Positions 1-8,904 of a stretch of 46,681 nt of DNA are shown one piece after another; position 1 is the stretch's first letter, and every line of letters starts with the position of its first letter. The notes beneath the pieces are model-generated. The model was not told the origin of the DNA. It saw only the letters and a program-made list of their open reading frames with translations, and ran no database searches. The DNA is from Planctomycetota bacterium (lineage in GTDB: Bacteria > Planctomycetota > UBA1135 > JADKAF01): assembly GCA_016793245.1 (NCBI GenBank), contig JAEUHW010000185.1, positions 1 to 46,681 on the forward strand, given 5' to 3'. The position numbers and the translations under genes are program-made.

Positions 1-237
1 CTCGAGGAGTTCGAGAAGCGCCTGAAGCAGATCACGCGTCCCGTCACCCCGGCGGAGGCGCGGGCCATGTGCGCGCTCTTCGGACCCGATGAGTGCTTCG
101 GCCTCGCTTGGTCCCTGCTCCATTGGATCGAGACCGCTCCCGGTGGTGTGCCCTTCGCGCTGCCACCCGGGCCGGAGGAGAACGAGTGGATACAGTTGCT
201 GTGGCATCGCGCCCATCGCGAGCTCGGCGATCCGTGA
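1..237 (+). CDS. C-terminal end of an unknown protein (5' end outside window)
   Basis: The frame is open from base 1 and ends at TGA 235-237, leaving 78 residues of an unknown protein. The visible part has balanced composition, with a Trp-rich stretch (AWSLLHWIE) and an ending HRELGDP, which looks like real protein rather than an antisense shadow. I do not recognise the family. It is followed by about 220 bases without a convincing gene before the metal-efflux region, so it is probably not part of that operon. Confidence 0.55.
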   Translation, partial: LEEFEKRLKQITRPVTPAEARAMCALFGPDECFGLAWSLLHWIETAPGGVPFALPPGPEENEWIQLLWHRAHRELGDP

Positions 238-461
238 GATCTATGCTCTCCTGCGGATCGGTTCGCAGCCTCGGCGACGAGCTCCGCCACACCGGCTTCG
301 GACCAGCGATGGGACACAGCTACAGCGGCAGGTCGGAGCGGCGCTCCCGAGACGGCAGGGGGGGCGAGCGCGCCGAGAGCGTGAAGCCAGCGACGAAGCT
401 CCGAGGCGCTGGCCAGGCCCTGCGCAGAAGTGCGTAGAGCCGGCCGACGTTCGGCCCCGCC

Positions 462-887
462 TTGTCCCGGATAGATCGACTCGCTACCATCCCCGCCTTC
501 TCTCTCGAGCCCAAGCCCTTGCCCCGACTCCCGCATCTCCGCACCGCGTTGCTCGTGCTGCTCTGCAGCCTGCTCGCGTTCGCTGCGTTGACGCCGGCGC
601 ACGGCAACGGGCCTTGCTTCTGCCTCTGCCCGTGGGAAGAGGTCCTCGGCGAAGGCGAGCGCGGCTCGGGCGATGGCTCGCTCCAGTGTGAAGACGAGGT
701 GCCATTGCGCACCTGCGAAGTTCCTGCCTTCCTGCTTCCTCCGCAGGAGAGCGCGACCATCGCGATTCGGACGCGTCGAGAAGGCTCGCCGTCGGAGCTG
801 CGCTGGAATCGCTGCCGCCTCGCGTGCGCCAGCGATCCGGGCGGAACCCCGTCTCGGCTGGCGGGGGCACTCGCGCTGCGCATCTAG
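462..887 (+). CDS. possible small exported Cys-containing protein upstream of the metal-efflux operon
   Basis: An open frame follows an in-frame TAG at 435-437, and the first usable start is TTG 462, so the start is uncertain; starts further in are possible. It contains a hydrophobic stretch (TALLVLLCSLLAFAALTPA, about residues 28-46) that could be a signal peptide, then a Cys-rich patch (PCFCLCPW) that could bind metal. Being about 70 bases upstream of a metal-efflux operon in the same direction fits a small accessory protein. The C-terminal half is Arg/Ser-rich and could equally be non-coding GC-rich sequence. I do not recognise a family and the call is weak. Confidence 0.3.
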   Translation: MSRIDRLATIPAFSLEPKPLPRLPHLRTALLVLLCSLLAFAALTPAHGNGPCFCLCPWEEVLGEGERGSGDGSLQCEDEVPLRTCEVPAFLLPPQESATIAIRTRREGSPSELRWNRCRLACASDPGGTPSRLAGALALRI

Positions 888-959
888 AGCAAACGACCGG
901 CGTTCGTCCTGTCGTTCCCTCTCTCCGGTAGCCCGTCGCCATCGCGGCGGGGTCCGTCG

Positions 960-2294
960 ATGCGCCCGATCTTCCGCCGCTCCGCGGCGATTCTCACTGC
1001 CGCGCTCTCCGGCTGCGCGAGCTACGAAGAGCGTCCCGTCGATCTGCTCCACTACGAGCAGCTCTTCGCGGAGCGCCCGGCTGCCGTGCAGCGCGCGGGC
1101 ACGCTCGACCTCGGCGATGGCGTGAGCCGCGGCGAAGGCGAAGTGCTGGCGCTGCTCTTCGATCCCGAGCTCCGCCGCCGGCGCGCCGCGCTCCTCGCTT
1201 CGCTCGGCAGCGCCGAGAACACGGGCAAGTGGGTCGATCCGCAGCTCGGCTTCGAGGTCGGGCAGTAGACGGCGAATGTCGGACGACCGGGCACGATCGA
1301 CGTGCGAGCGGTGTTCACCGTGCCGATCTCGGGGCGCCTCGAAGCCGAGCGCGCGGCGGCGGAGGCGGGCGTCGAGGAGGCGCTGCGCGAGGTGCTGGCC
1401 GCCGAATGGCATGCGCGCATGCAGCTCCGCGCGCGCTGGTGCGAGTGGAGCCGCGCGGTGGAGCAGCTCGCGCTGCAGCAGGAGCTGATCCAGGAGCTGG
1501 AGCAGAGGCTGCAGCGGCTCGCTCTGCTGCGGAGGAGCGGCGAGATCGACGCCGTCGAGCTCGGCAACTGGGAGCTCTTGCTCGTGCAGCAGCGCTTGCA
1601 AGCTTCGAGCTTGATGCGCGAGCGCGCAGGCCTGGAGGTCGAACTGCGGCAGCGCATGGGCTTCACGCCGGAAGCGGTGCTCGAGCTTCTCCCCGATGCG
1701 AGCTCGACCGAGCTGCCCGCGACGGCGGAGCGCTTGGCGCTGCTCGAGGTGCGGAACGTCGATCTCGCGACCGAGCGCGCGAGCTACGAGGTGCGCGAGC
1801 GCGAGCTGCACGCCGCGGTGCGCGCGCAGTATCCCGATCTCCAGCTCGGGCCGATCTTCCAGATGAACAGCGGCATCGACGCCTGGCTCGCCGGGCTCTG
1901 GATCCCGTTGCCGATCTTCAGCGGCAACGATCTCGGCATCGCCGAGGCCATGGGCGCGCGCGAGGAAGCGCGCGCCGAGCTGGAAGGGCGTTGGGAGCAG
2001 GAGCGCCACGCGCTGCGCCAGGCCGAGCTCGATCTCGAGGCGACGCAGCGCGATCGCGCGTTGGTCGAGAGCGAATGGCTGCCGCGCCTCGCCGAGCAGC
2101 TCGAGCGACTCGCGAAGCGCTCGGCGCGCGGCGCGCTCGATCCGCTGCTCGAGCTCGACGTGCAGATGGCGCTCGGCACGGCGCGCTTGCGCGTGCTCGA
2201 GCTGCGCGCCGCCGAGGCCGCGGCGACCGCGCGCGTGCTCGAGCGGATCGGGCCGCTCGAGCGCTTGGATGCGAACACCGAGGAGCGGAACTGA
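960..2294 (+). pseudogene. TolC/CusC-like outer-membrane efflux lipoprotein, interrupted by one in-frame TAG
   Basis: The product would be the outer-membrane channel of a tripartite heavy-metal efflux pump. The first segment (ATG 960, 102 residues) begins with a lipoprotein signal and lipobox LSGC. It ends at TAG 1266-1268 after LGFEVGQ. The same frame is then open without interruption to TGA 2292-2294 and reads FTVPISGRLEAER, typical of TolC-family proteins, followed by long Glu/Arg/Leu-rich helices and the LWIPLPIFSGN motif of the repeated OEP domain. Without the TAG it would be about 444 residues, a normal length for the family. The GTG at 1302 could restart translation but that product would lack export signals. 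The adaptor gene starts inside the stop codon (ATGA at 2294). It could be a nonsense mutation, a readthrough site or a sequence error. Confidence 0.8.
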
Positions 2295-3739
2295 TGCGAT
2301 CCCATTCTCCCCGTCGAAGCGCCGGCTTCTCTTGCGCTCTGCTCGCGAGCGCGCTGTTCGGCGCCTGCACACCCGACGCGGACCGACCGCAGGCCGCGCC
2401 TGCGAGCTCCGGCTCCGCCGCGGCGAGCGCCGGACCCACGAATCGCATCCCGATCCCGCTCGACGTACGCCGCGCGCTCGGGCTCTCGTTCGTCGCGGTC
2501 GAGCGACGAGCGGTGCGCGAGACGCTGCGCGTCCCCGGGCGCTTCGAGCTCGCGCCGCACGCGCGACACGAGCTGCGCGCGAGCGCGGTCGGGAGAGCGG
2601 AGCTCGTGAAAGCCGTGCTGGAGGAAGTCGCGGTAGGGGACTTGCTCGCGCGCATCGACGCGCCGGCTTGGCGCGATCTGCAGACGGAGATGCTCGCCCT
2701 CGTGCATCGCGGACGACAGGTCGAGATCGAGCAGGCGACCGTGGTCGCGATGCTCGCGACGCACGAGGAGCACCACGAAGCGCTCGAGGCGCGCATCGCG
2801 CTCTGGCGCGCGCGCATCGGAGAGCTCGAGGCGCTCCTGCGCGAAGGAGCCGGCCGCGCGAGCGACTTGAACGATGCGCGCGTCGCGTGGCGGACCGTGG
2901 AAGGCGAGATGGCGGAGCACCACGAGGCCGTCGCCGAGCAGCAGGGGCGGAAGAATGCGCTGCTCGACGAGGCGAAAGCGCTCGAGGAGCGGCGTGCTCT
3001 CGCCCTCGCGCACATGGCCGCGCTGCAGGGCGTTGCGGTGGCGAGCCTGCTCGAACCGGTCGGCTCCGCAGAGGCCGCGCGCCCGCGTTGGGAAGCGCTG
3101 CCCTCGATCGAGATGCGCGCCGCCGCGCCCGGTCGCGTCGAGAGCTGGGGTGCCACTCCCGGTGCCTGGGTCGAGCAGGGCGCGCATCTGCTGACCGTCG
3201 TGCAGCCGGACCAGCTCTGGTTCCGTGCGCAGGCGATGGAGAGCGATCTCGGCGTGCTGCGCGAAGGCGCGCGAGCGGAGCTCGTTCCTCCGCGATGGGA
3301 CGGTATCTCACCGGCGGAGAAGATCGCCTCGGAGCTGCGCTTCGGCCTCCGGGCGACGAGCGCGGAACGCAGCGTGGAGCTCCTGCTCCATCCACGCGCG
3401 CCGGCGAGCTGGGCGCGCGCCGGTGTGCACGCGTTCGCCGAGGTGATCGTGCGCGAAGTGCAGCGAGAGGAGCTCGCGGTTCCGCTCTCCTGCATCCTGC
3501 GCGATGAAGGGAAGCCCATCTTCTTCCGCCGCGATCCCGCCGATCCCGACTTCGCGATCCGCGAGGAGGCCGACCTCGGCTTCGAGGACGGGCGCTGGGT
3601 CGAGCTGCTCTCCGGTGTCATCGACGGCGAGGAGATCGTCCTCGACGGCGCGTTCCAGCTGCTGCTCGCGACGGCGAGCTCGATGCCGAAGGGCGGGCAC
3701 TTCCACCCCGATGGATCGTTCCACGCCGATGAGCACTGA
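2294..3739 (+). CDS. efflux RND transporter periplasmic adaptor (CusB/CzcB-like lipoprotein)
   Basis: This 481-residue protein is the membrane-fusion subunit linking the inner-membrane pump to the outer-membrane channel. The ATG at 2294 overlaps the stop of the TolC-like gene (ATGA). A signal peptide ends in lipobox LFGAC, so the protein is probably lipid-anchored. Then come a beta-barrel/lipoyl half (about residues 70-130), a long helical hairpin rich in Glu/Arg (about 130-260), the second lipoyl half (about 275-320) and a barrel domain. The C-terminus carries a His cluster (HFHPDGSFHADEH), which suggests metal capture and handover to the pump; this function is inferred. It overlaps the downstream pump gene by 11 bases, so the two are co-translated. 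Confidence 0.9.
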   Translation: MRSHSPRRSAGFSCALLASALFGACTPDADRPQAAPASSGSAAASAGPTNRIPIPLDVRRALGLSFVAVERRAVRETLRVPGRFELAPHARHELRASAVGRAELVKAVLEEVAVGDLLARIDAPAWRDLQTEMLALVHRGRQVEIEQATVVAMLATHEEHHEALEARIALWRARIGELEALLREGAGRASDLNDARVAWRTVEGEMAEHHEAVAEQQGRKNALLDEAKALEERRALALAHMAALQGVAVASLLEPVGSAEAARPRWEALPSIEMRAAAPGRVESWGATPGAWVEQGAHLLTVVQPDQLWFRAQAMESDLGVLREGARAELVPPRWDGISPAEKIASELRFGLRATSAERSVELLLHPRAPASWARAGVHAFAEVIVREVQREELAVPLSCILRDEGKPIFFRRDPADPDFAIREEADLGFEDGRWVELLSGVIDGEEIVLDGAFQLLLATASSMPKGGHFHPDGSFHADEH

Positions 3740-6700
3740 GCCGAGCCATGATCCGCTGGAGCGACCCGGCGGCGGCGCGCTGCGCGCGCTGATCGCGTTC
3801 TCGCTCTCGCACGCCGCCTTCGTCGCGCTCGCCGCGTGCTTGCTCGTGGCGTGGGTGACGTGGCGCATTCGCGAGATCCCGGTCGACGTCTTCCCCGAGC
3901 TCAACGCGCCGACGGTCGTCGTGCTCAGCGAAGCGCCCGGGCTCTCGCCCGACGAGGTCGAACGCGGGGTGAGCTTTCCGATCGAGACCTCGATGGGTGG
4001 CCTCCCCGGGGTTCGGCGCGTGCGCTCGGCCTCGACGATGGGGCTCTCGCTCGCGTGGGTCGAGTTCGACTGGGGCATCGACATCTATCGCGCGCGCCAG
4101 CTCGTGAGCGAGCAGCTCTCCTCGCTGCGCGAGATGCTGCCGGAAGCGGTGCATGCGGAGATCACGCCGGTGACCTCGATCACGGGCGAGATCCTGCTGC
4201 TCGGCGTGAGCTCGCCGGACGGCACGGTCTCGCCGATGGAGCTCCGCGCGTGGGCGGAGTTCGACCTGCGGAAGAAGCTGCGCGGCGTTCCGGGCGTCGC
4301 GCAGGTGATGGTGCTCGGCGGCGAGCTCGCCGAGTACCAGGTGCACGTCGATCCCGATCGGCTGCGCTTGCTCGGGCTCGATCTCGACGCCGTCGTCGCC
4401 GCCGCGAAGGCCGCGCACTCGACCTCGCCGGCGGGCTATCTCCCCGACATCGAGCGGCGAGAGCTGCCGATCCGCCAAGGGGGGCGGCTCCGTTCGAGCG
4501 CCGAGCTCGGTGCCACGACCGTCGGCATGCAGGGCACGCGTCCGATCCCGCTCTCCGAGGTCGCGGAGATCGGCATCGGTGCGGCTCCCGTGCGCGGCGC
4601 GGCCTCCGAAGGCGGGAGCCCGGCGGTGATCCTCTCGGTGCAGAAGTCCCCGGGGACGAACACTCTCGAGCTCACGAAGGCGATCGATGTCCTGCTCGAC
4701 CAAGTCGAAGCCGGGCTCCCGCCCGGGCTCGTGCTGAATCGCGCGGTGATGCGCCAGGCCGACTTCATCCAGCGCTCGCTCGACAACGTGCTGCACGTGC
4801 TGCGCGACGCGGCGCTGATCGTGGCCGGCGTGCTCGTGCTCTTCCTGATGAACCTGCGCGCGACGCTGATCACCCTCACGGCGCTGCCGCTCTCGATCGC
4901 GATCACGCTGCTCATCCTGCAGGCGCTGGGCTACGGCATCGACGTGATGACGCTGGGCGGGCTCGCGGTGGCGATCGGCGTGCTCGTCGACGACGCGATC
5001 ATCGACGTCGAGAACGTCTGGCGCCGCGTGCGCCAGAACGCGGCGCTGCCGGCGATCGACCGCCAGAGCACGCTGCGCGTCATCTACGAGGCCTCGAACG
5101 AGATCCGCCCGTCGATGGTTCTGGCGACGATCCTGATCGTCGTCGTGTTCGTGCCGCTGCTCTTCCTCGGCGGCTTGGAAGGCCGCTTCTTCCGCCCGCT
5201 CGCCGCGGCCTACATGGTCTCGGTGCTCTCCTCGCTGATCGTGGCGCTGACGCTCACGCCTGCGCTTTGCCGGCTCGTGCTCGGCGAGCGGCTGCGCGCG
5301 CAACACGACGAGAAGGAGGGCGCGTTCGTGCGTCTGCTGCTCCGGCTCTATCGCCCGAGCCTGCTGCTCGCGCTGCGGCGCCGCGGGCTCGTGCTGGCGG
5401 GCGCGCTCTTCGCCACCGTCGCGGCGCTCTTCCTCGGGGGGAGCTACGGCTCTTCCTTCCTGCCCGAGTTCAACGAAGGCACCTTCACGGTGTTCGTGAT
5501 GAACCCGCCGGGCACCTCGCTCCAGGAGAGCGATCGCATCGGGCGCGCGATCGAGAAGCGCTTGCTCGCGATCGACGGCGTGCGCACGGTCTCACGCCGC
5601 ACGGGGCGCGCCGAGCGCGACGAGCACGCGGAGCCGGTGTCGAACTCCGAGATCGAGGTGACGCTGAAGCCCGCCGCTTCGAAGGCCGCGGTGCGCCGCG
5701 GCATCGACGAGGTCCTCGCGGCGATTCCCGGCGTCACGACGATGGTCGGGCAACCGATCGAGCATCGCCTCTCGCACGTGCTCTCGGGCACGCCGGCCGC
5801 GATCGCGATCTCGGTCTACGGCGATGACCTGGCCGAGCTGCGCCGCTTGGCTCGCGAGATCGAGGTCGCGCTGCGCGCGATCAGGGGCGCGCGCGACGTC
5901 GCGGCGAACCGCGAGATCCTCGCTCCGGCGCTCGGCATCCACTACCGCGAGAGCGAGCTCGCCGCCGCGGGGCTCACACGCGTCGAGGCCGCGCGACAGG
6001 TGGAGCAAGCGCTGCACGGCGCGGAGGTCGCGACCGTGGCCGAGGAGCGGCGCCAGCTCGATCTCGTCGTGCGGCTCCGGAAGGAAGCGCGCGCGAGCGT
6101 CGAGGACGTGCGCGATCTGCCGCTGCGCGGCAGCACGGGCGCGCTCGTGCGGCTCGGCGATGTCGCCGAGGTCGGACCCGAGCGCGCGACGCAGTTGATC
6201 GCGCGCGAGAGCGCGCGTCGCAAGGCCGTGATCTCCTGCAACGTCGCCGAAGGGGCGAACCTGGGCGACCTGATCGAGGTCGTGCGCGCGAGCGTCGATC
6301 CCATCGTCGCTTCCGCCGGCTACGAGGTGGTCTACGGCGGACAATTCGAGGCGCAGCAGAACGCGCAGAAGACGATCCTCTGGGCCGGCCTCGCGGTGCT
6401 CTTCTTCATGGCGCTGCTGCTGCAGACCGCGACAGGCTCCTGGCGATCGGCGTTCCTCGTGCTGCTGAACCTGCCGCTCGCGATGATCGGCGGCGTGCTC
6501 GCCGTGCTGCTGACCGAGAGCGCCGATCCGCTGGCGTATCTCCGCGGGCTCCTCGGCCTCGGCGCGGTGCAGCCCTCGCCCGTGCTCTCGATCGCGAGCT
6601 GGATCGGGTTCATCACGCTCTTCGGCATCGCGGTGCGGAACGGCATCCTGCTCGTGAACCACTACCAGCACGTGCTCGGGACCGAGCGCTGCACCTTGGC

Positions 6701-6953
6701 CGAAGCGATCGTGCGCGGTTCGTGCGAGCGCCTCTCGCCGATCCTGATGACCGCGATCTCCGCCGCGCTGGGTGTCGTTCCGCTGGCGCTCGCCGCCGGC
6801 GAGCCCGGCAGCGAGCTGCTTGCACCGCTCGCCGTCGTGCTGCTCGGTGGGCTCGCGAGCTCAACCTTCTTGAATCTGGTCGTCGTGCCCGTCGGCTACG
6901 CGCTGCTCTTCCGCGTGCCGCGCTCCGCCATCGCCGAGGTGTCCCGTGCGTGA
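3729..6953 (+). CDS. heavy-metal efflux RND permease (CusA/CzcA family)
   Basis: This 1074-residue inner-membrane proton antiporter exports metal ions and has the normal length of the HME-RND family. The start ATG 3729 (MSTEPSHDP) lies inside the end of the adaptor gene. A first membrane helix is followed by the family sequence RIREIPVDVFPELNAPTV. In TM4 the motif AIGVLVDDAIIDVEN is seen at about residues 415-429, with acidic residues D421, D422, D426 and E428; these are expected to form the proton relay. The second half repeats the fold (helices around 5390-5460 and 6370-6900). CusA (Cu/Ag) and CzcA (Co/Zn/Cd) are both possible, since I cannot read substrate specificity from the sequence. 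It overlaps the next gene by 8 bases. Confidence 0.93.
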   Translation: MSTEPSHDPLERPGGGALRALIAFSLSHAAFVALAACLLVAWVTWRIREIPVDVFPELNAPTVVVLSEAPGLSPDEVERGVSFPIETSMGGLPGVRRVRSASTMGLSLAWVEFDWGIDIYRARQLVSEQLSSLREMLPEAVHAEITPVTSITGEILLLGVSSPDGTVSPMELRAWAEFDLRKKLRGVPGVAQVMVLGGELAEYQVHVDPDRLRLLGLDLDAVVAAAKAAHSTSPAGYLPDIERRELPIRQGGRLRSSAELGATTVGMQGTRPIPLSEVAEIGIGAAPVRGAASEGGSPAVILSVQKSPGTNTLELTKAIDVLLDQVEAGLPPGLVLNRAVMRQADFIQRSLDNVLHVLRDAALIVAGVLVLFLMNLRATLITLTALPLSIAITLLILQALGYGIDVMTLGGLAVAIGVLVDDAIIDVENVWRRVRQNAALPAIDRQSTLRVIYEASNEIRPSMVLATILIVVVFVPLLFLGGLEGRFFRPLAAAYMVSVLSSLIVALTLTPALCRLVLGERLRAQHDEKEGAFVRLLLRLYRPSLLLALRRRGLVLAGALFATVAALFLGGSYGSSFLPEFNEGTFTVFVMNPPGTSLQESDRIGRAIEKRLLAIDGVRTVSRRTGRAERDEHAEPVSNSEIEVTLKPAASKAAVRRGIDEVLAAIPGVTTMVGQPIEHRLSHVLSGTPAAIAISVYGDDLAELRRLAREIEVALRAIRGARDVAANREILAPALGIHYRESELAAAGLTRVEAARQVEQALHGAEVATVAEERRQLDLVVRLRKEARASVEDVRDLPLRGSTGALVRLGDVAEVGPERATQLIARESARRKAVISCNVAEGANLGDLIEVVRASVDPIVASAGYEVVYGGQFEAQQNAQKTILWAGLAVLFFMALLLQTATGSWRSAFLVLLNLPLAMIGGVLAVLLTESADPLAYLRGLLGLGAVQPSPVLSIASWIGFITLFGIAVRNGILLVNHYQHVLGTERCTLAEAIVRGSCERLSPILMTAISAALGVVPLALAAGEPGSELLAPLAVVLLGGLASSTFLNLVVVPVGYALLFRVPRSAIAEVSRA

Positions 6954-7410
6954 ACTGCGTTTCCTCGTGCTCGCGAGCGCTCTGCTCCTCATCGCCTGCG
7001 ACCAGCAGGAGCCTCACGATCATCCGCATCCTCATCCTCATCCGACGGGGGCCGCGCCGGTCGAAGCGGGCGCTGCGCCCGAAGCGCCCGAGCTCCGCCT
7101 CCCGCTCGGCCAGCTCGCGATCGGCGCGACGAAGCTCGAAGTCGTGCAGATCGAGCGCGTGGTTCCAGGTTCGTACTTCGAAGTCTTCGCGCAGCCGATC
7201 GAAGGGCCGAAGCCCGTCGCGACGCGCATCTGGCTCGGCGACGAGAGCGGCGTCGGCTCGCGGAAGGGCCTGGTGCACGAAGAAGTGGATGGCCCGCACG
7301 CGCACGTCGACATCCGCGCGGACTTCGATGCTTCGAAGCACCGCATCTGGATCGAGCTCGAGCGTGCCGACGGCCAGCGCGAGCTCGGCAGCATCGCCCC
7401 GAGCCTCTGA
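6946..7410 (+). CDS. small His-rich lipoprotein of the metal-efflux operon
   Basis: A 154-residue protein starts at GTG 6946 inside the end of the pump gene, so it is the fourth translated member of the operon. The signal peptide ends in LLIAC (lipobox). Directly after it comes HDHPHPHPHP, a likely metal-binding tail. The rest (about residues 50-154) looks like a small beta domain with a second set of His residues (VHEEVDGPHAHVD). I do not recognise a named family. Its position and His content suggest periplasmic metal sensing, buffering or chaperoning for the pump; this is inference. The gene ends one base before a 45-base palindrome. Confidence 0.8.
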   Translation: MRELRFLVLASALLLIACDQQEPHDHPHPHPHPTGAAPVEAGAAPEAPELRLPLGQLAIGATKLEVVQIERVVPGSYFEVFAQPIEGPKPVATRIWLGDESGVGSRKGLVHEEVDGPHAHVDIRADFDASKHRIWIELERADGQRELGSIAPSL

Positions 7411-7455
7411 CCCACTGTACAGAAAAGGTGCCAGGCACCTTTACTGTACAGTGGG
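7411..7455. repeat. palindromic repeat, GGTGCCAGGCACC family, between convergent genes
   Basis: The two 22-base arms pair with one mismatch around a single central base; the outer ends are CCCACTGTACAG/CTGTACAGTGGG and the core is AGGTGCCAGGCACCT. It lies exactly between two convergent genes and contains the TAA stop of the minus-strand propeller gene (7441-7443). It could act as a two-way transcription terminator. The core is shared with the repeats at 29928-30001 and, in variant form, at 22187 and 40042. Confidence 0.9.
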
Positions 7456-8865
7456 CGCTCGGAGGTCGTAGCAGAGGAGGCGCGGGCGCTCGCCGGTCTT
7501 GAGATCGACGGTGCCCTGCGCGAGGTAGAGGAGGCCGCGCGAGAGGACGGGCGCGGCCCAGGCTTCGCGCGAGAAGAAGGGCCACGTGCGCGCGAGGACG
7601 GTGGCGCCCTTCTCGTCGCAACGGAGCCAGAGCACGTGGCCCCACTCGCCGAGGCAGAGCACATCGCCGTCGGCTTCGATGAGCGTCGCGCGGCCGATCG
7701 TGCACGGGAGGACGCGTGTGCCGCCGGTGCGCTCGGGAGGTTCATCCCATTCGATGCGCTGACGCCAGAGCACTTCGCCCGTGCGCCAACGCAAGCAGAC
7801 GAGCTCGCTGTCCGGGAGCTTCTCGCCCGCGCAGCCGAGCAGGAGCTCGCCGCGGAGCAGCGGTGTTGCCCAATGGAGGCCGAACTCGCGCGAGGTCCAG
7901 GTCGGTGTCGCGCTCCCGTCCTCGTGCAAGCGGAGCTGCACGGCGCCCGCGCCGTAGGCCTCCGTCGCGAGCAGCAAGTCGCCGGCGACGATCGGCGTCG
8001 CGCAGTTCGCGGAGTAGTACGTGCGGCTGCGCCAGGGGAACGCGAAGTCGAGCTTCCGCGTCGCGAGGTCGATGCCGAGCACGCCGCCGTCGGGAGGGCG
8101 GCTCTTCCCTCCGGCGAAGACGAAGAGCTTCCGCTTGCCGTGCACCTCCGCGGCGATGGGGGCGGCGTAGCTCGCACCCCAGGCGTGCTCGACGCCCCAG
8201 AGCTGCTCGCCCGTTTGCTTCGCGAACGCGGCGACGGAGAAGCCCTTCGGCTGGCCGAGGTTCACGATCAACTGATCGCCTTCGATCAGCGGAGTGGCGC
8301 CCACGCCGAAGAATGCTTCCTCGAGCGAGAACTCCGTTGCCAGCGCGCGCTGCCAGCGCAGCTTCCCCGTCGCGAGCTCGAAGCAGCGGAGGACTCCTTC
8401 GACGCCGAAGGTCCACGCGAGCTCGCCTTCGAGCAGCGGCGTGCACTTCGGACCATCGCCGAAGCCGAACGGGTCTTCGTAGGCGGTGGGGATCGCGTGC
8501 GACCACAGGAGCTGCCCGTCCTCGCGCCGCAGGCACTCGACGATCTCCTGGTTCTCGCGGCGGAAGGTGTGCACCAATCTCTCGCCGAGGATCGCGGGCG
8601 CTGCATAGCCGCTGCCGCTCGCGCGCTCCCACACCAGCGGGAGCTCGTCCCCTTCGAAGCGCTTCGCGAGCGGTCGCTCGGCGCTGTGCGGGGTCCGGCG
8701 CGCGCCGAGGAAGCCCGGCACCTCTTCGACGACGGCGTCCTTCTGGAGTGGCTTCGGTGCGCGATGGAAGCGCGTGCGCTCGTCGCGCGCTTCTTGCGGC
8801 GCGGGGTCCTGCGGCACCGGGGCCGCGAACGCGGCGAGGGAAAGCGAAGGGAGCAGGAAGAGCAT
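7441..8865 (-). CDS. secreted PQQ-binding-like beta-propeller protein
   Basis: This 474-residue protein has an N-terminal signal peptide (FLLPSLSLAAFAAP) and repeated blades with the W-rich ends typical of PQQ/WD-type outer-membrane propellers (QLLWSHAIP, GKLRWQRALA, GEQLWGVEH, GEVLWRQRI). The repeats usually form an 8-bladed propeller; here they act as binding or scaffold units and no dehydrogenase active site is evident. The gene lies 39 bases downstream of the giant VIT/TPR gene on the same strand and may be co-transcribed with it and the sigma factor. Its last codons and TAA stop lie inside a palindromic repeat, suggesting that repeat insertion reshaped the C-terminus. Confidence 0.85.
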   Translation of the reverse strand: MLFLLPSLSLAAFAAPVPQDPAPQEARDERTRFHRAPKPLQKDAVVEEVPGFLGARRTPHSAERPLAKRFEGDELPLVWERASGSGYAAPAILGERLVHTFRRENQEIVECLRREDGQLLWSHAIPTAYEDPFGFGDGPKCTPLLEGELAWTFGVEGVLRCFELATGKLRWQRALATEFSLEEAFFGVGATPLIEGDQLIVNLGQPKGFSVAAFAKQTGEQLWGVEHAWGASYAAPIAAEVHGKRKLFVFAGGKSRPPDGGVLGIDLATRKLDFAFPWRSRTYYSANCATPIVAGDLLLATEAYGAGAVQLRLHEDGSATPTWTSREFGLHWATPLLRGELLLGCAGEKLPDSELVCLRWRTGEVLWRQRIEWDEPPERTGGTRVLPCTIGRATLIEADGDVLCLGEWGHVLWLRCDEKGATVLARTWPFFSREAWAAPVLSRGLLYLAQGTVDLKTGERPRLLCYDLRAPTVQ

Positions 8866-8904
8866 GAGCTCATCCTGCTCCCGCCGCCGTTCTCTTGTCC
8901 ATGC

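Noticed and set aside
320..883. Minus-strand frame of 187 codons upstream of the efflux operon
   Set aside because: Composition is Arg/Ser-rich and low in hydrophobic order; the opposite frame with a signal-like segment is more plausible, though also weak.
1266..1268. Pyrrolysine or genome-wide recoding of TAG
   Set aside because: TAG ends another clear gene (34860), no pyrrolysine genes are visible, and only one gene is affected.
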